DNA of 64,000 nucleotides from Jaapia argillacea MUCL 33604 (lineage: Eukaryota > Basidiomycota > Agaricomycetes > Jaapiales > Jaapiaceae), in assembly GCA_000697665.1 (NCBI GenBank), contig KL197709.1, forward strand, positions 2,665,599 to 2,729,598, written 5' to 3'. The notes beneath the pieces are model-generated. The model ran no database searches and was not told the DNA's origin. It worked only from the letters and a program-made list of their open reading frames with translations. The translations under genes and the position numbers were made by a program. Below are positions 36,624-48,955 of this stretch, piece after piece; the first letter of the stretch is position 1, and every line of letters starts with the position of its first letter.

Positions 36624-36641
36624 CTAGCTCGTTCGCACAGC

Positions 36642-38455
36642 ATGGATTCCCCGTCTGTCGAAAAGGTGAGCAAATCCCGCCATTACCTCGACTCCCTTTT
36701 GTCGTAGACGTGTCAAACGGGCGCGGTAGTGAGAACTACGGCGCTCTGACTGTCAGATCGCGTTGGGAATCCATTCCTAAGGCATCTACCTTTCGTCGTG
36801 GGGCTGCTGTTTGGGGATTAGTTCGAGCGCCAGCAGCTAAAATCGCTCTCTCCTCCTAGATCCACACCATGGATAAGGAAGGCAATGAAATCACCTCTGT
36901 TGGATTCGAACGCTTTGGGTTCGACAGCGCAGTGCAATTGGATGTCCTTCGTTCCCTGTACTTGAGGCCTCATTATGTGACCACCATCCACTCGAGCCTC
37001 AATTCGCCCAAGTTGAATGGAGGCTCCAGCAAGCGCGAGCAGGAAGAAGAGGAACACGAACACGCTCGTTTCATTCAAGGCTTCGGGCTGTACCAATCCA
37101 AGTCCATCTACCACCCAGATGATCACTCCATCTCGTACACCACACTCTCTCGATTCCCCCCGGTCAAGCTCCTCGCTCCGGATAAGCGCAAGCGCATCTT
37201 GGTCACTGGCGGAGCTGGATTCGTCGGCTCACATCTTGTCGACCGACTGATGCTCCTTGGGCACGACGTCACGGTCCTTGATAACTTCTTCACTGGATCG
37301 AAGACCACCGTCAGCCACTGGGTAGGCCATCCCAACTTCGAGATGGTTCGCCATGATGTTGTCGAACCTTTTATGATCGAATGCGATCGTAAGTGTAATT
37401 GCATACATCCTTAATCCCATACTAAGATTCTCTATTCCGCAGAAATTTACCATCTCGCTTGCCCTGCCTCTCCTCCCCACTACCAGTACAACCCGGTCAA
37501 AACCGTCAAGACTTCCTTTATGGGAACTTTGAACATGTTGGGTCTCGCGAAGCGAACTAAGGCGCGGTTCTTGATCTCGAGCACATCTGGTGCGACATCT
37601 AGATTCTGAGATAAGTATATTAAGAACTGACCTAGCTACCTTGAAGAGGTTTATGGTGATCCCGAAGTTCACCCTCAAACGGAAGATTAGTACGTCGACC
37701 TTCCCGTTCCTATCTTTCGCCGACAGTTTACTGAACTTATGCCGAAGTTGGGGACATGTCAACCCAATCGGCCCGCGAGCATGCTACGACGAGGGAAAAC
37801 GCGTAGCCGAGACTCTCACCTACGGTTTCCAAAGTCAGGACGGCGTCGATGTTCGCGTTGCTCGTATCTTCAATACTTTCGGTACGTCAACCAACGTCTC
37901 TTGTGATGGTCACAACATCTAATCATACTGCTGCCCCCAGGTCCTCGAAGTGAGTAAAGCTTTCAAACTTTAATTGCTCCGCATCTCAATGTACTGATGT
38001 TGCCCTCGTCCTCAGTGAACCCCTTTGATGGACGAGTCGTATCAAACTTCATCATCCAAGCCCTCAAAGGTGAAGATATGACCGTCTTTGGCGACGGCAA
38101 ACAAACCCGCTCCTTTCAATACATCCACGACCTCATCGACGGTCTCATCGCCCTCATGAACTCCAACGAAACCCGCCCCGTCAACATTGGTAACGGCGAC
38201 GAGTTCACAATTGGCGAATTCGCCGAGCTCGTTCGTGATGTTGTTGAGAAGGTCCAGGAAGAGGATGGTTGCAAGCCCGCCAGGAAGGTTGAGATCATCT
38301 ATGGGCCCATCCCCAAGGATGATCCCCAGAGGAGGAGGCCTGATACCACCAGGGCGAAGGAAACGCTGGGATGGCAGCCCAGGTGGACCGTTAGGATGGG
38401 TGTCGAGGAGATGGTTAGGTACTACAAAGCCAAGATGGCTGAGGGCAGCATCTGA
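36642..38455 (+). CDS. UXS1: UDP-glucuronic acid decarboxylase (UDP-xylose synthase)
   Basis: The first exon (36642-36665) encodes MDSPSVEK and is joined across a 194-base intron to [19 protein letters not shown]. The NAD-binding loop [19 protein letters not shown] follows, then [78 protein letters not shown] (the catalytic Y-x3-K is YDEGK), [20 protein letters not shown] and [20 protein letters not shown]. Uxs1 converts UDP-glucuronate to UDP-xylose, the xylose donor for cell-wall and capsule-type glycans. Three splice joins split codons exactly at Glu, Tyr-Trp and FG-PR. If transcription starts after 36642, an alternative start is the ATG at 36869. Confidence 0.95.
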
Positions 38456-38838
38456 GCCGACTGTGGATCACTTCTTCTCCTTACCATGTACTTTGATATC
38501 CTCCAAGCTCGCGATAGGACACTCGTGGACTGTTTATCGGTATTTCATAGACTTGTGTTGTGACAGTGGGTAAATCGAAAATTACATAGAAAAATAGTCG
38601 TACATAATTATGTCCCCAAGCCTTAGATGAACTTTTGGTGTGTCAAGACGATATCAAACTGTTCCGCTCAAGAAGAAATGTATAGTACGCGAATGACGCC
38701 CTTGGCTCTCGGGCGACCAAGAATAAATATCTAGCGCGATCGAAACTCCTGCTAGCTGAAGTCCAATAAATATGAAAGGGTAATGGGTATATGTGAAAGA
38801 CGAAAGACAGACGAGGAAAAAAAACGTAGAAACCGAAT
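38456..38838. other. Convergent intergenic region
   Basis: 3' flanks of UXS1 and the minus-strand hydrolase-fold gene. AT-rich, with an A-run near 38820. No gene is seen. Confidence 0.5.
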
Positions 38839-40933
38839 CTAGGGCACCAGTCGGGGTAACGAGACGTTTGTTGAACCCATGACCTTCGCCATAGAACCCT
38901 TGATGACCTGCTTCTCCACGGTGATCGATATTGGTTTATTGTTCGCTCTCCGTAGTCGACCATCCTGAGCAGCTTGGGAGGAGATGGGTTCGCACTGCCT
39001 TGGAGCAGTTGGCATTGATTGTGCGGCTCGAGCAGTAGCCTCTCGCTCTCGGTTTCGCTGCTCTTCAGGAACCAATTCTGATTCTATGTGAGTGCGGTGG
39101 AGTGGGGGAGAGAGGAGGTGGGGTTGCGTGAAGATGGGGCGATATTATGCGGATGGTGAGTGGGGATGAAGGTATGTGTAAGTGGGAGAGTGGTCATGTC
39201 CCGGGAGTGGATTTAGGCATCGAACCTGCATAAGATAACCCGTCGTGTTCACCATGGAACCAATGTCCTTGTATTCGCTCCGAGAATCTGCAACTACCAT
39301 TAGAGCGCCCAAACCTCGCGTGAAAAGGCATTACTAACTTTCTGATAGGTCGACCATCTGGTCCCAACGGTGAAAACGCCCTCCCTTGATCTTTCGCATA
39401 TATCCTGATGGTATCCAGCTGACTTCTTGCCACCTCACTTGTCACCCGAGAAAATGAGGCAGACGAGCGCGCGGGTCGGGAGGCTATTGAAGGATCCCCT
39501 GCCAAATCCGCCAACTTCGCCAGAGCAGACCGCATTCTCGTCTCTATTGGCTTCGACGGCGGGCTGAGATCAGATCGTACGAGTGGTTGTCGTGAGAGGA
39601 ATTTAGCAAACGTCTGGTTGACGATGGATGCAAAGGCTGGGACGATGGATAGGGTTCCTACGGCACCTACGAATATCAGTAATGGGTCACAGGAATAATA
39701 ATCTGGTCGAGGTACATACCTTGTACGATATAAAGATGTGCACCGCCAGCGGCGTTGACAAGCTCTGATTGTAAGAGTTGGGCATGCTTCACAGGATGGG
39801 TTTCGCTATGACTGCCCTGCAATTTTTGGTCAATATGGACCGAACAAGAAGACAATGGAGATGGAAGGCACACCTGCACTATCAGCACAGGCTGCCGAAT
39901 TGCTTTGTATTCCTGTGAGCTGAGGGATGTACGCTGGGGATTGGAGTCAGCTTTGAGTCAGCTCGGCCTTTAGGAACTCAAAGACTCACATTCATGATCA
40001 AGTTCACCAGTTCAACTAGCCTTGATCGTCTGAAAGGCGGGTAATGCGACTCCCAGTGTGCTATCAGCTACGAAGGCCTCCGTCAGCTCAATTTTGCGCA
40101 TATACCCCTTGAACTTACCTCATCTTGTAGGTCTGGGTCACATTTCTAGAGTGAGAACCATCAGGACGGTCAATAGCATGACAACGATGCGAAGAAGGCT
40201 CACGGGTCCAGCTAAAAATGTTACAGCTTCGTTTGCAGCGTGTTCAAAACTCTCCAAGTCTTCAGCATAACACCATGATTGAAACATCTCGTCGAATATA
40301 TTGAAGACAAATTTGAGTCTGCGTGGCTATCAGGTGACCTGGTCGCGTTGAAGTAAAATAAATGTGAACCTACTCGGTTTGGGGTGGTACAGAGCAGAGT
40401 GTGAGACTCAAACACAGGTCTGGAAATCTGAAGAAGGTATTAAGTGTCGAGGAAACGCGTCCCTGAACCTGTGACACGTACAGGATGGCGAAACGGAGTG
40501 CGATGGGAACCGCTATATTCCCCACAGCAAAAACATGTGCGGGAGGGAGATGCAACATCTCGTACCCAACGTTAGTCGATAGAATACGTTTGCAAAGATA
40601 ATAGATACTCACTTGATGAGCAAACGCAATATCTGCGGCCTCAACCCAACAGTCGTGGTAACCACTTGGCTTGCTCCACGACTTTCCCGAACATCGCAAA
40701 TCGAAGGCGATCACATTATAGTGAAGACCTATTCGTGGATCCGCAAACTGGTTGGTCAACCACGTCGAGTCCAAGAATGGTGGATGCAACATGATAATTG
40801 TAGGTCGTTCGGGGTTGAAGCTGCTGACATGGCAGAAATTCGTATTTGTCGTGTACCAGACAGCAGCGTGGTCGTCGGAGGCGAGCAGATCGACGTAGGG
40901 CATTGGATCGTGGTGGAAGTGATTGGATGTCAA
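38839..40933 (-). CDS. Alpha/beta-hydrolase-fold protein with long C-terminal extension
   Basis: The gene begins MTSNHFHHDPMPYVDLLASD. Hydrolase-fold strands follow: PTIIMLHPPFLDSTWLTNQF, VIAFDLRCSGKSWSKPSGY, HVFAVGNIAVPIALRFAILY and FPDLCLSLTLCSVPPQTE. Later exons give FDEMFQSWCYAEDLESFEHA, HWESHYPPFRRSRLVELVNL, HAQLLQSELVNAAGGAHLYI and FASIVNQTFAKFLSRQP. At the nucleophile elbow the residues are AVGNI, with no Ser, Cys or Asp, so classical hydrolase activity is doubtful. About 200 further residues follow, rich in Arg and Ser (IRIYAKDQGRAFSPLGPDGR, RIQGHWFHGEHDGLSYA), with a C-terminus ending STNVSLPRLVP. I recall similar Agaricomycete proteins. Family fold is confident; function is unknown. 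Confidence 0.75.
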
Positions 40934-41545
40934 GCAGGAAAAGTAGAACAGACTTTCATGAAGGGCAACCGCAAGCCCAGTAATAATCGGACGCGTCGAA
41001 TCAATGTCGCTCAGGGTTTATTACTCGCTTATTGTATGCATTGACGTGATCCCCGCGAAAAAACCTAAACCTTTTTTTTTTGTTCTCATCTCCATCTGAG
41101 ACTGACTGTCCGCCTCTCCGAACTCTCAACAATAGTTCAATATAATGAGTGTCACTGCGCAATCTCGGTTTTACATGTCGAAGAGCCATCAATACGCTGC
41201 CTGATCTCTGGTTGGGACCCACCCCCAGGTACAGCGCTAACTCTTTGGATCTTCGAGAAGCGGTTCACTTTATGGCAGAAGCAAGAGAAGTTGCCAGCAA
41301 ATGACGGCAAATTTCGGACGAAATATCAAGTCCTACGGAAGGCGCAACAGAACCCACAAATTGGCGGATCTTTCCCCGTCGCGCCTTTTCGGAATCAACT
41401 CTGAATCCCTTGATTTCGGCTCGATTGGCGTAGACTCGATTGATGAGACACTCCTCGATCATTGCGAAGCTGCAGCAGTGGACCCACATCGATGCTGGAT
41501 ACTGATGAAGCAATGCAGCGTTGTACGACCAGGATACCTGTCCTC
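40934..41545. other. Intergenic, no firm gene
   Basis: Upstream region of the hydrolase-fold gene (minus) and 3' flank of the coiled-coil gene (minus). A 94-codon minus frame at 41265-41549 overlaps the end of the coiled-coil gene and could be an unrecognised extra exon, but I cannot link it. A run of T lies near 41070-41080. Confidence 0.4.
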
Positions 41546-42692
41546 TCAATGGCCACCACCAACTACGCCTTCAAGAACTTGAACAACGCGTTGTTGTCGC
41601 TGAAAATGTACATCATGGTCTGGATCGTGCTGCAAAGGATATGGGATCTAGACTCACTTCTCTGTCTGTGTGCGCGTCGGTGATGTACATGGCTGGTACA
41701 CCAAGACCTTCAAGTGCAGCTTGTTGTTTTGCGACTAGTCCGTCCCAGGCTGTTAACACCCTCTCAGAGTCAAACTTCCGCAATTCCTTTCGGAATGCTT
41801 CGGCCATCATCTGGAGTGGATTTTGCGGAAGGGTCAGCACTACTCTTAGACGAGGGGCCCACGTTCTGCACGCACATCTGCTTCATGTCTTGACAATCCT
41901 CCCACGATCTGCGCTCTGTTCAATGGAATCTATCGTAAGTAACGAGAATACCCCATTCAAACATGTCGAACCACGCACTTTGTCCTGGCAACTTTCACCT
42001 TGTCTTCGTGTTTCTTTTGAATGGCCCGTCGTTCCTCCCACAGTCGCCTCTCCAAGTCCGCTTGCTCGTCCTTCAACTTGCATGTTCCCGCGGTATCAAC
42101 TCACCGGATTCATGTCGGAATAAGGGGAAGCATGCCACACCTTGCCAATGGTTGCCACAAAGCCGGGATCTTCAGAGAGCTGTGCTAATTGGGGAAGTGC
42201 TTGTTGAAATGAAAGCCAGCGGACATCGAGTTTTGGTGTCGATGATGGCAATGGTTGATCAGTGGAGCTTGAAATAGGCACGCCAGGAAGACTTGTCTGA
42301 GGCACGCTGGGAGGACGAGCTATGTAGTTATTTTCAACTTCACGGTGAGTTTCTCTCGTAACCGTGACTGCCGAAGTGAAACTTGGAGAGGCTTGGAGCT
42401 GGGATAATAGAGAGGCGACTGAAGGCCTGGAGGTGGGCGGTGCATCTGAGACCTCTGGTGAGGCAAGTGGAGGCTCGTGTACACTCGCACTGGCTTGACT
42501 CTGTGTATGTGAGGGCGGAGGTGCAACTTCACTGGGCGCTGCATGCGAAGTTTGCCATGCTTGTGATTGGCTCAGTTGCTCGAGAAGAGCTTTGATTCCT
42601 GCAGGATCCTATCCCACAAATCGAAAACAAGTCATTGGCGAGAGATAGTGAAGAATCGAGCCAAGGCTCACGTTGATGTTGGCAAAGCTCAT
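41546..42692 (-). CDS. Conserved fungal coiled-coil protein of unknown function
   Basis: The start at 42692 gives MSFANIN, joined by an intron to DPAGIKALLEQLSQSQAWQT. A Ser/Pro-rich middle follows, with SRPSVASLLSQLQASPSFTS. Next is DVRWLSFQQALPQLAQLSED, then a highly charged helix (KDEQADLERRLWEERRAIQK, KHEDKVKVA), AFRKELRKFDSERVLTAWDG and VAKQQAALEGLGVPAMYIT. A final exon begins RQQRVVQVLEGV and ends at 41546. I recall similar short coiled-coil proteins in other fungi but know no assigned function. Exon joins around 41.85-42.1 kb are approximate. Confidence 0.7.
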
Positions 42693-44950
42693 GGCGCCGA
42701 ATCCAATTCAACCAATGAGCCAAGGAACACACGAACTTCAGGTGAAGGGATTTGCCGTCGGCATGGTCGCGTGGCAGTGTGGCACCGTCCTACATACACC
42801 TTTGAGCGCCAACTGAAATTCCCCAAGCACAACGTCTTCATCCTGGTTGGACTTGGCAAAACGGTGCCCGTAAACCCTTTTCACCGAAGGAGAGTCGATG
42901 TGATACCTTCACCCCCTCATTTGATTTGTGAACAAGTTAGAGACAGGCTGCTCCGACAAGCCTGAGCGCTTGCGCAGTTAGCATGTGGTCGAGACGTCCC
43001 CTGCTAGATTTGAAGGATGATATCGGATTGTAATAGGATTGCAAAGGGGTGGGCACAGAGAACTAAGTAGAGGGTACAAATGTAGACCCACTATAGATGT
43101 ACGTTCCGCACAATCAAATACGTGACAAATGTCGCATCTAGAGCCGTGGACAGTCAAAGTCGTCGGCCAATGATCGGGTGCGAGACTCTAGGTGCAGACT
43201 GGCCAGAGCCCGCATAGATAATTCACAAGTTGGCTAGACATGCCCGAGGGAGCCGTGTACAACCGAGTCGTACTTGACGCTGATAAACAAGCACCCTCAA
43301 ATCCCGAGCACTCCGCAGAGCAACCCAGAGAAATATATCACCGTTGGGACAAGTAGAAGCTCGGATGCTGGAAAGCTGCGCAGCTTCTTGAACCGTCGAT
43401 CAATGATCCGCGGGTACACTAAGATCAGAAGGGGTACAAAACCATAGTCTAAGGTTTCTGGAATCTGGATTCCTACGTCGCCAATCGGATCAGAATCGGG
43501 CTCCAAGGACGAGAACTGACAGCATGCAGTGACAAGCATCGGGGATCAAAAGCATGTCGGCCACAGCATGTCATTCAAGGACTTGCGCCTTCAAGGAATC
43601 CGGCATTGACGGCCTAACGATGACAGAGACCAAAAACCGCCGCCTCAAGCGACGTCGTCGAGCTTTTCGCAATAAATCTCTTCTGGTCGCAACAGTAGTG
43701 AGAGATTCTATCGCCCCCTCGTAATGTGTCTTGTCAAATGGCAGAGCGCAACCGCAGCGAGTGCGCTAGCGCCGATCATCTGGCGTATTCTAGTCGAGTC
43801 TGAGAGCTAGTCTGAGACGAAGTGGTAGACCGAAGTTAAGTTGTGGGCGTATGGGGGACGAGGTGCACCATCCAATCAGATTTTCAAGTTGGACGCTGCG
43901 ACGGCTCAAGATATCTGATAAGCGCGCTCGGTGCCGAAATCAGTGACGAAACTTACCTCAATCAAGTCTAGTCTCGGGTTTGCCGCTGAAGCCGACGTTA
44001 GTGGTCTCGACGCAAAAACAAACACATCTTTTGCACCAGTGGCACTTCTTTGAGGTAGTCTGAGAGGTGTTCCGCTAACGCCTCCCAATTTGTCAACAGG
44101 GAGATAGAAGCAGTGGGCAGAACGATACATCCCGACAGCAATGCGAGCACCGTACAACCTCTGTCGCAACATCGATCACGGCGGAATTCATCACATCACG
44201 GGCAAGTCAGGTTGGGAGGAGACAGATGAGACATCGCAACGGCCACGATGAGCGCGACATAATGAGATCTCTCACAATCGTTGCGCTCCAGTGGACATGG
44301 TTTTGGTGATATCCGTCGGCGGACCGAGGCCGTTTACGCAACGAGTACCCAGCCACTAGTGATTTACATACTATCCCATCCCGCCAAAGGGAAAAATAGC
44401 AGACGCGGATGATTCGATGAAAGTTTGGGGTGCTCGCAGGAGAAAAAGAGAGATCGATATGGGCTGCAAAGCATCACTCGCACCGGCCAGCCGACTGGAC
44501 TGACTTTGTAAATGAGGAACGCGATAAGGTCCGACACCACGCTGGAAATTTGTCTTGGAATGAATTGTTCTCACTGAGGAAAAAGGGAGGATGAGACGCT
44601 TGCTGCAGTCTCCTTGACGAGCTTGTAAGCTGTAGCGTCAAACAATATCACGCAAATTGAGAACAAGAGGAAAACATTCAACAAGAGGAAAAGATTAATG
44701 CTAGGCGACAAACGCTCGAAAAGGAAATTTGCCCCTGTTTCAGGAGAGACTGTGAACGATGGTGCGTGGGAAAAACGGCGGTCTTGAGCGTTGCCAACCA
44801 GCCTTTTCTCTGGCCGCCATCATTCCTCCCGCACCCTCCCCTTCTCCCTTTGTCGCCTTCCTCTCTTGCTTTTCATCACATTTATTTTCTCTGTAATTCT
44901 CTTCAGTCTATTGCTGCTATTTCGACACGAGTCTTTCTCCTTCGTTCGTG
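42693..44950. other. 2.26 kb gene-free stretch upstream of the RGS gene
   Basis: This is the longest gap in the window. No frame in it has recognisable family features; the longest minus frames (43297-43539, 43906-44172) look random. It lies between divergent genes, so it probably contains an extended promoter and a long leader for the RGS gene. Confidence 0.45.
44810..44950 (+). promoter_or_regulatory. CT-rich leader of the RGS gene
   Basis: A strongly pyrimidine-biased stretch (Ccttctccctttg-like runs) ends directly at the ATG of 44951. Such tracts mark core promoters and leaders of many fungal genes. Confidence 0.45.
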
Positions 44951-47145
44951 ATGCCTGCTCCCACAGACCAAGATGCAGCTGCTGCAGCGGCGGCGGCAGC
45001 TACCTCATCCCATATGATGAAGACTACAAAACGTGGAAGACCGTTTCTAAAGGTTGCTCTTCAACCCCTGCCAGTGTTACTGCTCGTCTCATTTCTGTCC
45101 GTGTTGGTAGGACACTCTCGATCTGTTCGCCACCCTAATCGTATCGCTTGAGCTGGGCCCGCACAAGCAGTATTTCCGTAACTTCCCTAATTCTTTCTCG
45201 ACGTACGTACCCCTCTTTCTCCCGCGTCATACTAATGTCTTGACCTCTGGCCACTGTAGCGATGAGGCGGCTGCAAACTTGGCATCACTGAAGTTTTCCC
45301 AGTCTAACCGTGGACCAGATCCTCGAGATCCTTCACGTATCGTGACGACCACTACGACGACGACTTTTTCCATGACCCGAGAGATGGCCAAGGCTATGTG
45401 CCAACACTTTATGGATGCTCGTCTGATAGAGAACGCAGCCGACCCCTCCTCGAACCTTTTCAAGGATCGCGGTGTTTACGTCCTAACCCCCAAAGGTCTT
45501 CACGTCCTGGAGCGATTCATCAGCAAAAATGGTATCAACGCCGATCATATTACTACCGTTTTCGCAACGCAGCCGATCTGTATGAAGTTGTTGCACTTAG
45601 AGCGACGCTCGGCGGATGATGAGATCATCGTTTCGCAGTCTGTAATCACCACCCTCTTCCGTCGATTCGTTGGACACAAGCCAAACTACGTCGCCTCTAA
45701 CCCAGCTCAGCTTGATGCGTACCAACAATATCACGAGCGCTCGAGAGGGATTGCGTTGATGGATGTGCAGGATAAGGCGCAATGGGAAAGAACCCCTTGC
45801 CGACGAAATACTGCTTCGCTGCGGTATCGGCATTGGAGTGGCTATGTGATTTCACGTCGGTCGTTGGCAGGGAAGAGGCTGCTGAGATGGCGGCGCAGTT
45901 TGTTCGCTTTGGTCTCATCACCCTGGTGAGCGATAAACGAAAGAATAACGACTCTGCCATTATCTTCACCGTTCGGGGTACCGCTCCTGGTGGGAACTCC
46001 CCTGTCGCAGTGAGTACTTCGGCTTCGCATTTCACTAACTTATCATACTCACGCCAATTGTCTGTTCCCAGCAACATGGAGAGTTCCGCTGTACGGCGAA
46101 AGCCATTTACCGCGTAACAGACGAGGGTCGTCGTGTCGCGCGCTGGGACTCAGTCAACGGTCACTCCGCCAGTCGAGATTCGCCCAACGGCTCCTCCGCC
46201 AACCTCGTTGACCGGTCGTCAATGGATGATAGCACCGCCGAAGGATCGACAAACGGCAAGCCCGATACCTCAGGCCCCAGCGAAGCTAAGATCCAGCGCC
46301 GCATATCAATGGCTGAGAAGATGCACGAGAAATACGAAGCTGGAGAAAAGAAGAACGGCAAGGAGAGTAACACGGATCGCTTGCGCCACATTCTGGAGGA
46401 GCCCATGTATCGCTCCTTGTTTCGCGAGTTCTTGCGTGGGAACTTCTGCGAGGAGAACCTGTCGTTCTGGCTTGATGTTCAAGACTTCAAGCGAAAGTTC
46501 AACATCACCTCCAGCGCGGTCGCCGCCATCCCGGCAAGACCCACGACAGCGAAGAACACGCCTGGCCAGGCAGCGATGGAGCGCCACCATGAGTCGTTGA
46601 TTCATACGGCCTTCCAGATCTACAACATGTACCTCGCTCCGGCGAGTCAATGTGAACTCAACATTGATCATGGTCTTCGTAATGAGCTGTCGGCCTATCT
46701 TAGCGAGGTCATGACCACCTTGACCGGCAAGGCCTTCCAAGGTCGCGTGGAACTCGAGCAAGCCAGCGCCTTCAATGCCACGCAGCTACAGACCATGATC
46801 AGACTGTATGAGCGCATCCAGACGCACGTTTTCCGATTGATGGCGACGGACTCGGTGCCTAAGGTACGAACCTGTCTGTCCCACTCCTCACGTACCAATC
46901 CTCATTTCAATTTGTTGTAGTTCATCAAAACGCCGAAGTTCATGGCCATCAAAAACTGGACTGATGAAGATGATGAGGCTCCCCACATATCCGGTACCGC
47001 TTACGCGCCAACTCACCCTCCGGGGCTGGAAGATGCGGAAGAAGTCGGTGGCACGTATATGACTGTGTCGCAGGCGGCCAGCGAGAAACGCCATCGCCAA
47101 CGAGAACAGCAGGGATGGTCCGACAAACCCTCACAACCATCATGA
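44951..47145 (+). CDS. RGS protein (FlbA/Sst2/Thn1 type) with an apparent frameshift
   Basis: The gene starts MPAPTDQDAAAAAAAAATSS. Tandem DEP-type regions follow: LFATLIVSLELGPHKQYFRN, TREMAKAMCQHFMDARLIEN, FKDRGVYVLTPKGLHVLERF, then CFAAVSALEWLCDFTSVVGR and EEAAEMAAQFVRFGLITLVS. A C-terminal RGS domain includes LRHILEEPMYRSLFREFLRG and NFCEENLSFWLDVQDFKRKF. FlbA/Sst2 proteins accelerate GTP hydrolysis by G-alpha subunits and govern pheromone response and development; Schizophyllum Thn1 is a relative. The reading frame changes near 45777-45784: upstream reads ALMDVQDKAQ, while conserved downstream sequence MGKNPLPTKYCFAAV lies in another frame, with no room for an intron. One base appears to be missing relative to an intact frame. 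Either this copy is damaged or the assembly has an error. Confidence 0.88.
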
Positions 47146-47811
47146 TTAACCATGAACATCTCATCTGGGTTAACCTGCATGTATTTTTCAAGATTATGGT
47201 CGCCATCCGCTCCCGCCTCAGCGTTGTCTCTCTCATGCATCGATCTCGGCACTCGTTATTCTCTCATGCGCAATCATTCCATGCACGGCTATGTGTTTCT
47301 TCTCTTCGATCACGACATCTGCCACTTGGCTGCATCGTCGACGCACCCCGGGGGTCCTTTCCACTTTAATCACCGCATATTGTTTGTTATATTCACTGAC
47401 TTTCGCGTCACTGCATCTTTTCAATGAGCTAGTTTTCTCAAGCAACATCATTACATTTTCTTTACCCATCCACATTCTCGCGACTAGTTGCTTTTCTTTC
47501 GCTATTTCCCACCATATTTCTGTGTAACATCTACACTACCGTACCAGTCTCCTCTGCCTACTCTCTGGGGATAGACCTACTAATTGAACTGAATTCACTG
47601 TTCATTATTATTGTATCAAAGAATGTCACTGCATTCCCTGTATATGTAGTTACAATTGGCGAAGTGAAACATGCTCTTCGTCGGATGTGGGAGGATGAGT
47701 ACTGTCGCGTGGGGTATCCCCGACACTTGGACTGCTAGTGTGACGTGGCCGTTCATACGCACCCAATCCTGAACTAGTGGACGTTCGTGTGTCAACTTAC
47801 TTCGAACGACC
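47146..47811. other. Intergenic region between RGS and cytochrome b5-like genes
   Basis: T- and C-rich 3' flank of the RGS gene, followed by the promoter of the next gene. No gene is seen. Confidence 0.5.
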
Positions 47812-48955
47812 ATGTCCTGGATAATGAACCCTGACGGCACCCCTCAGGCCGCTCGCACTCAAGATGCCGAAACGCTTGTCCAGGATCCTGCCAATCCCAA
47901 GAGGATGGTACCAGCGAAGTCGGCCAACCAGCCCTTCCTAGCGTACGTGGCGTACACACATTATTGTTCGTGAGAACTCAGTTCCTTCAAGCCACAAGGA
48001 GTATCGAGACAAGCAGGAGGCCGCCCATAAAGCTTGGTTGAAGCGGAAAGAAGAACGAGAGGAGAAGATTGCCAAGGGAGAGGAGGTTGGCCCAGAGGAA
48101 CGGGATCCGACTGCTGAGGTGGAGGTTGGGTGCTTGGGGCTCCTGAAATTCATCGTGTATCTGCTTCTCTTCCTGTTGCTGGCGGGCAAGTTCTTTACGG
48201 GAAGTTTCCTCTGGGAATATGAAGGAAAGTGGGCGCAACTCAAGACTTTCTGGCCTGTATGTTCCTTCCATTCGTTTGCTCCAGTGTATCCACCACTCAT
48301 TACGTCTTTCCCAGACCAACCAGCGACTCTTCTCAGAGCGACTACTGGCCACCTTTGATGGGACAGACCCTGACAAGCCTATTTACCTTGCCGTAAGCAT
48401 TCCGAAGTTGCCCACATAGCCGCAGTCTTATACAGTACGACTCGCAGATTGATGGGGACGTTTACGACGTTTCAAGCAACCCCCGTACCTACGGACCGGG
48501 TGGTTCATACCATCTAATGTGTGTATTCTGGCTGGTGTCCCAAATGGATTACTGATTTTGGGTAATCCTCCCGTTCAGGGCTGGAGTAGATGCCGCGAGA
48601 TCCTTTGGCACTGGTTGCTTCAAAACCCATCGTACCCATGATCTGCGTGGCCTGACCGAGAGCGAGGAAAAGGTGAGGCAGTGCCACCTTTAGAGTTTGT
48701 CGGCCGATAATCTTACCTGTGGCACAGGGCGTCAATCACTGGAAGAATTTCTTTGCCAACCATAAATCGTACATAAAAGTTGGCAAAGTTGTCCACCCTC
48801 CCATCGATCCCCAAAGCCCGATACCCGAACATTGTGATCCCAACAAAGCCGAACGGAATGCCGGCCCGAAGAAACAAACGAACGAAAATCAGGAGAAGGC
48901 GAAACCGCTCCCAGAGGTGGATCCAAATTCACAAACACAACGTCAGGAGTTGTGA
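47812..48955 (+). CDS. Cytochrome b5-like heme/steroid-binding membrane protein (MAPR/Dap1-like)
   Basis: Exon 1 starts MSWIMNPDGTPQAARTQDAE; a second in-frame ATG is at 47824. Then come a charged stretch, KAWLKRKEEREEKIAKGEEV, and one membrane span, LLKFIVYLLLFLLLAGKFF. The b5-like domain follows: LLATFDGTDPDKPIYLA, DGDVYDVSSNPRTYGPGGSY, AGVDAARSFGTGCFKTHRTH, DLRGLTESEEK and GVNHWKNFFANHKSYIKVGK. YDVS and the Y-G-P-G-G-x-Y turn are typical of membrane-associated progesterone receptor/Dap1 proteins, which bind heme and support cytochrome P450 and sterol synthesis. The C-terminus is polar. The tail is longer than in Dap1, so this is probably a related fungal subgroup. Confidence 0.87.

Noticed and set aside
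43297-44172. Minus-strand frames with hydrophobic stretches upstream of the RGS gene
   Set aside because: Short, unlinked, and without any family signature.
45760-45800. An intron to explain the RGS frame change
   Set aside because: Possible GT...AG pairs would be under 30 bases or would remove conserved residues.
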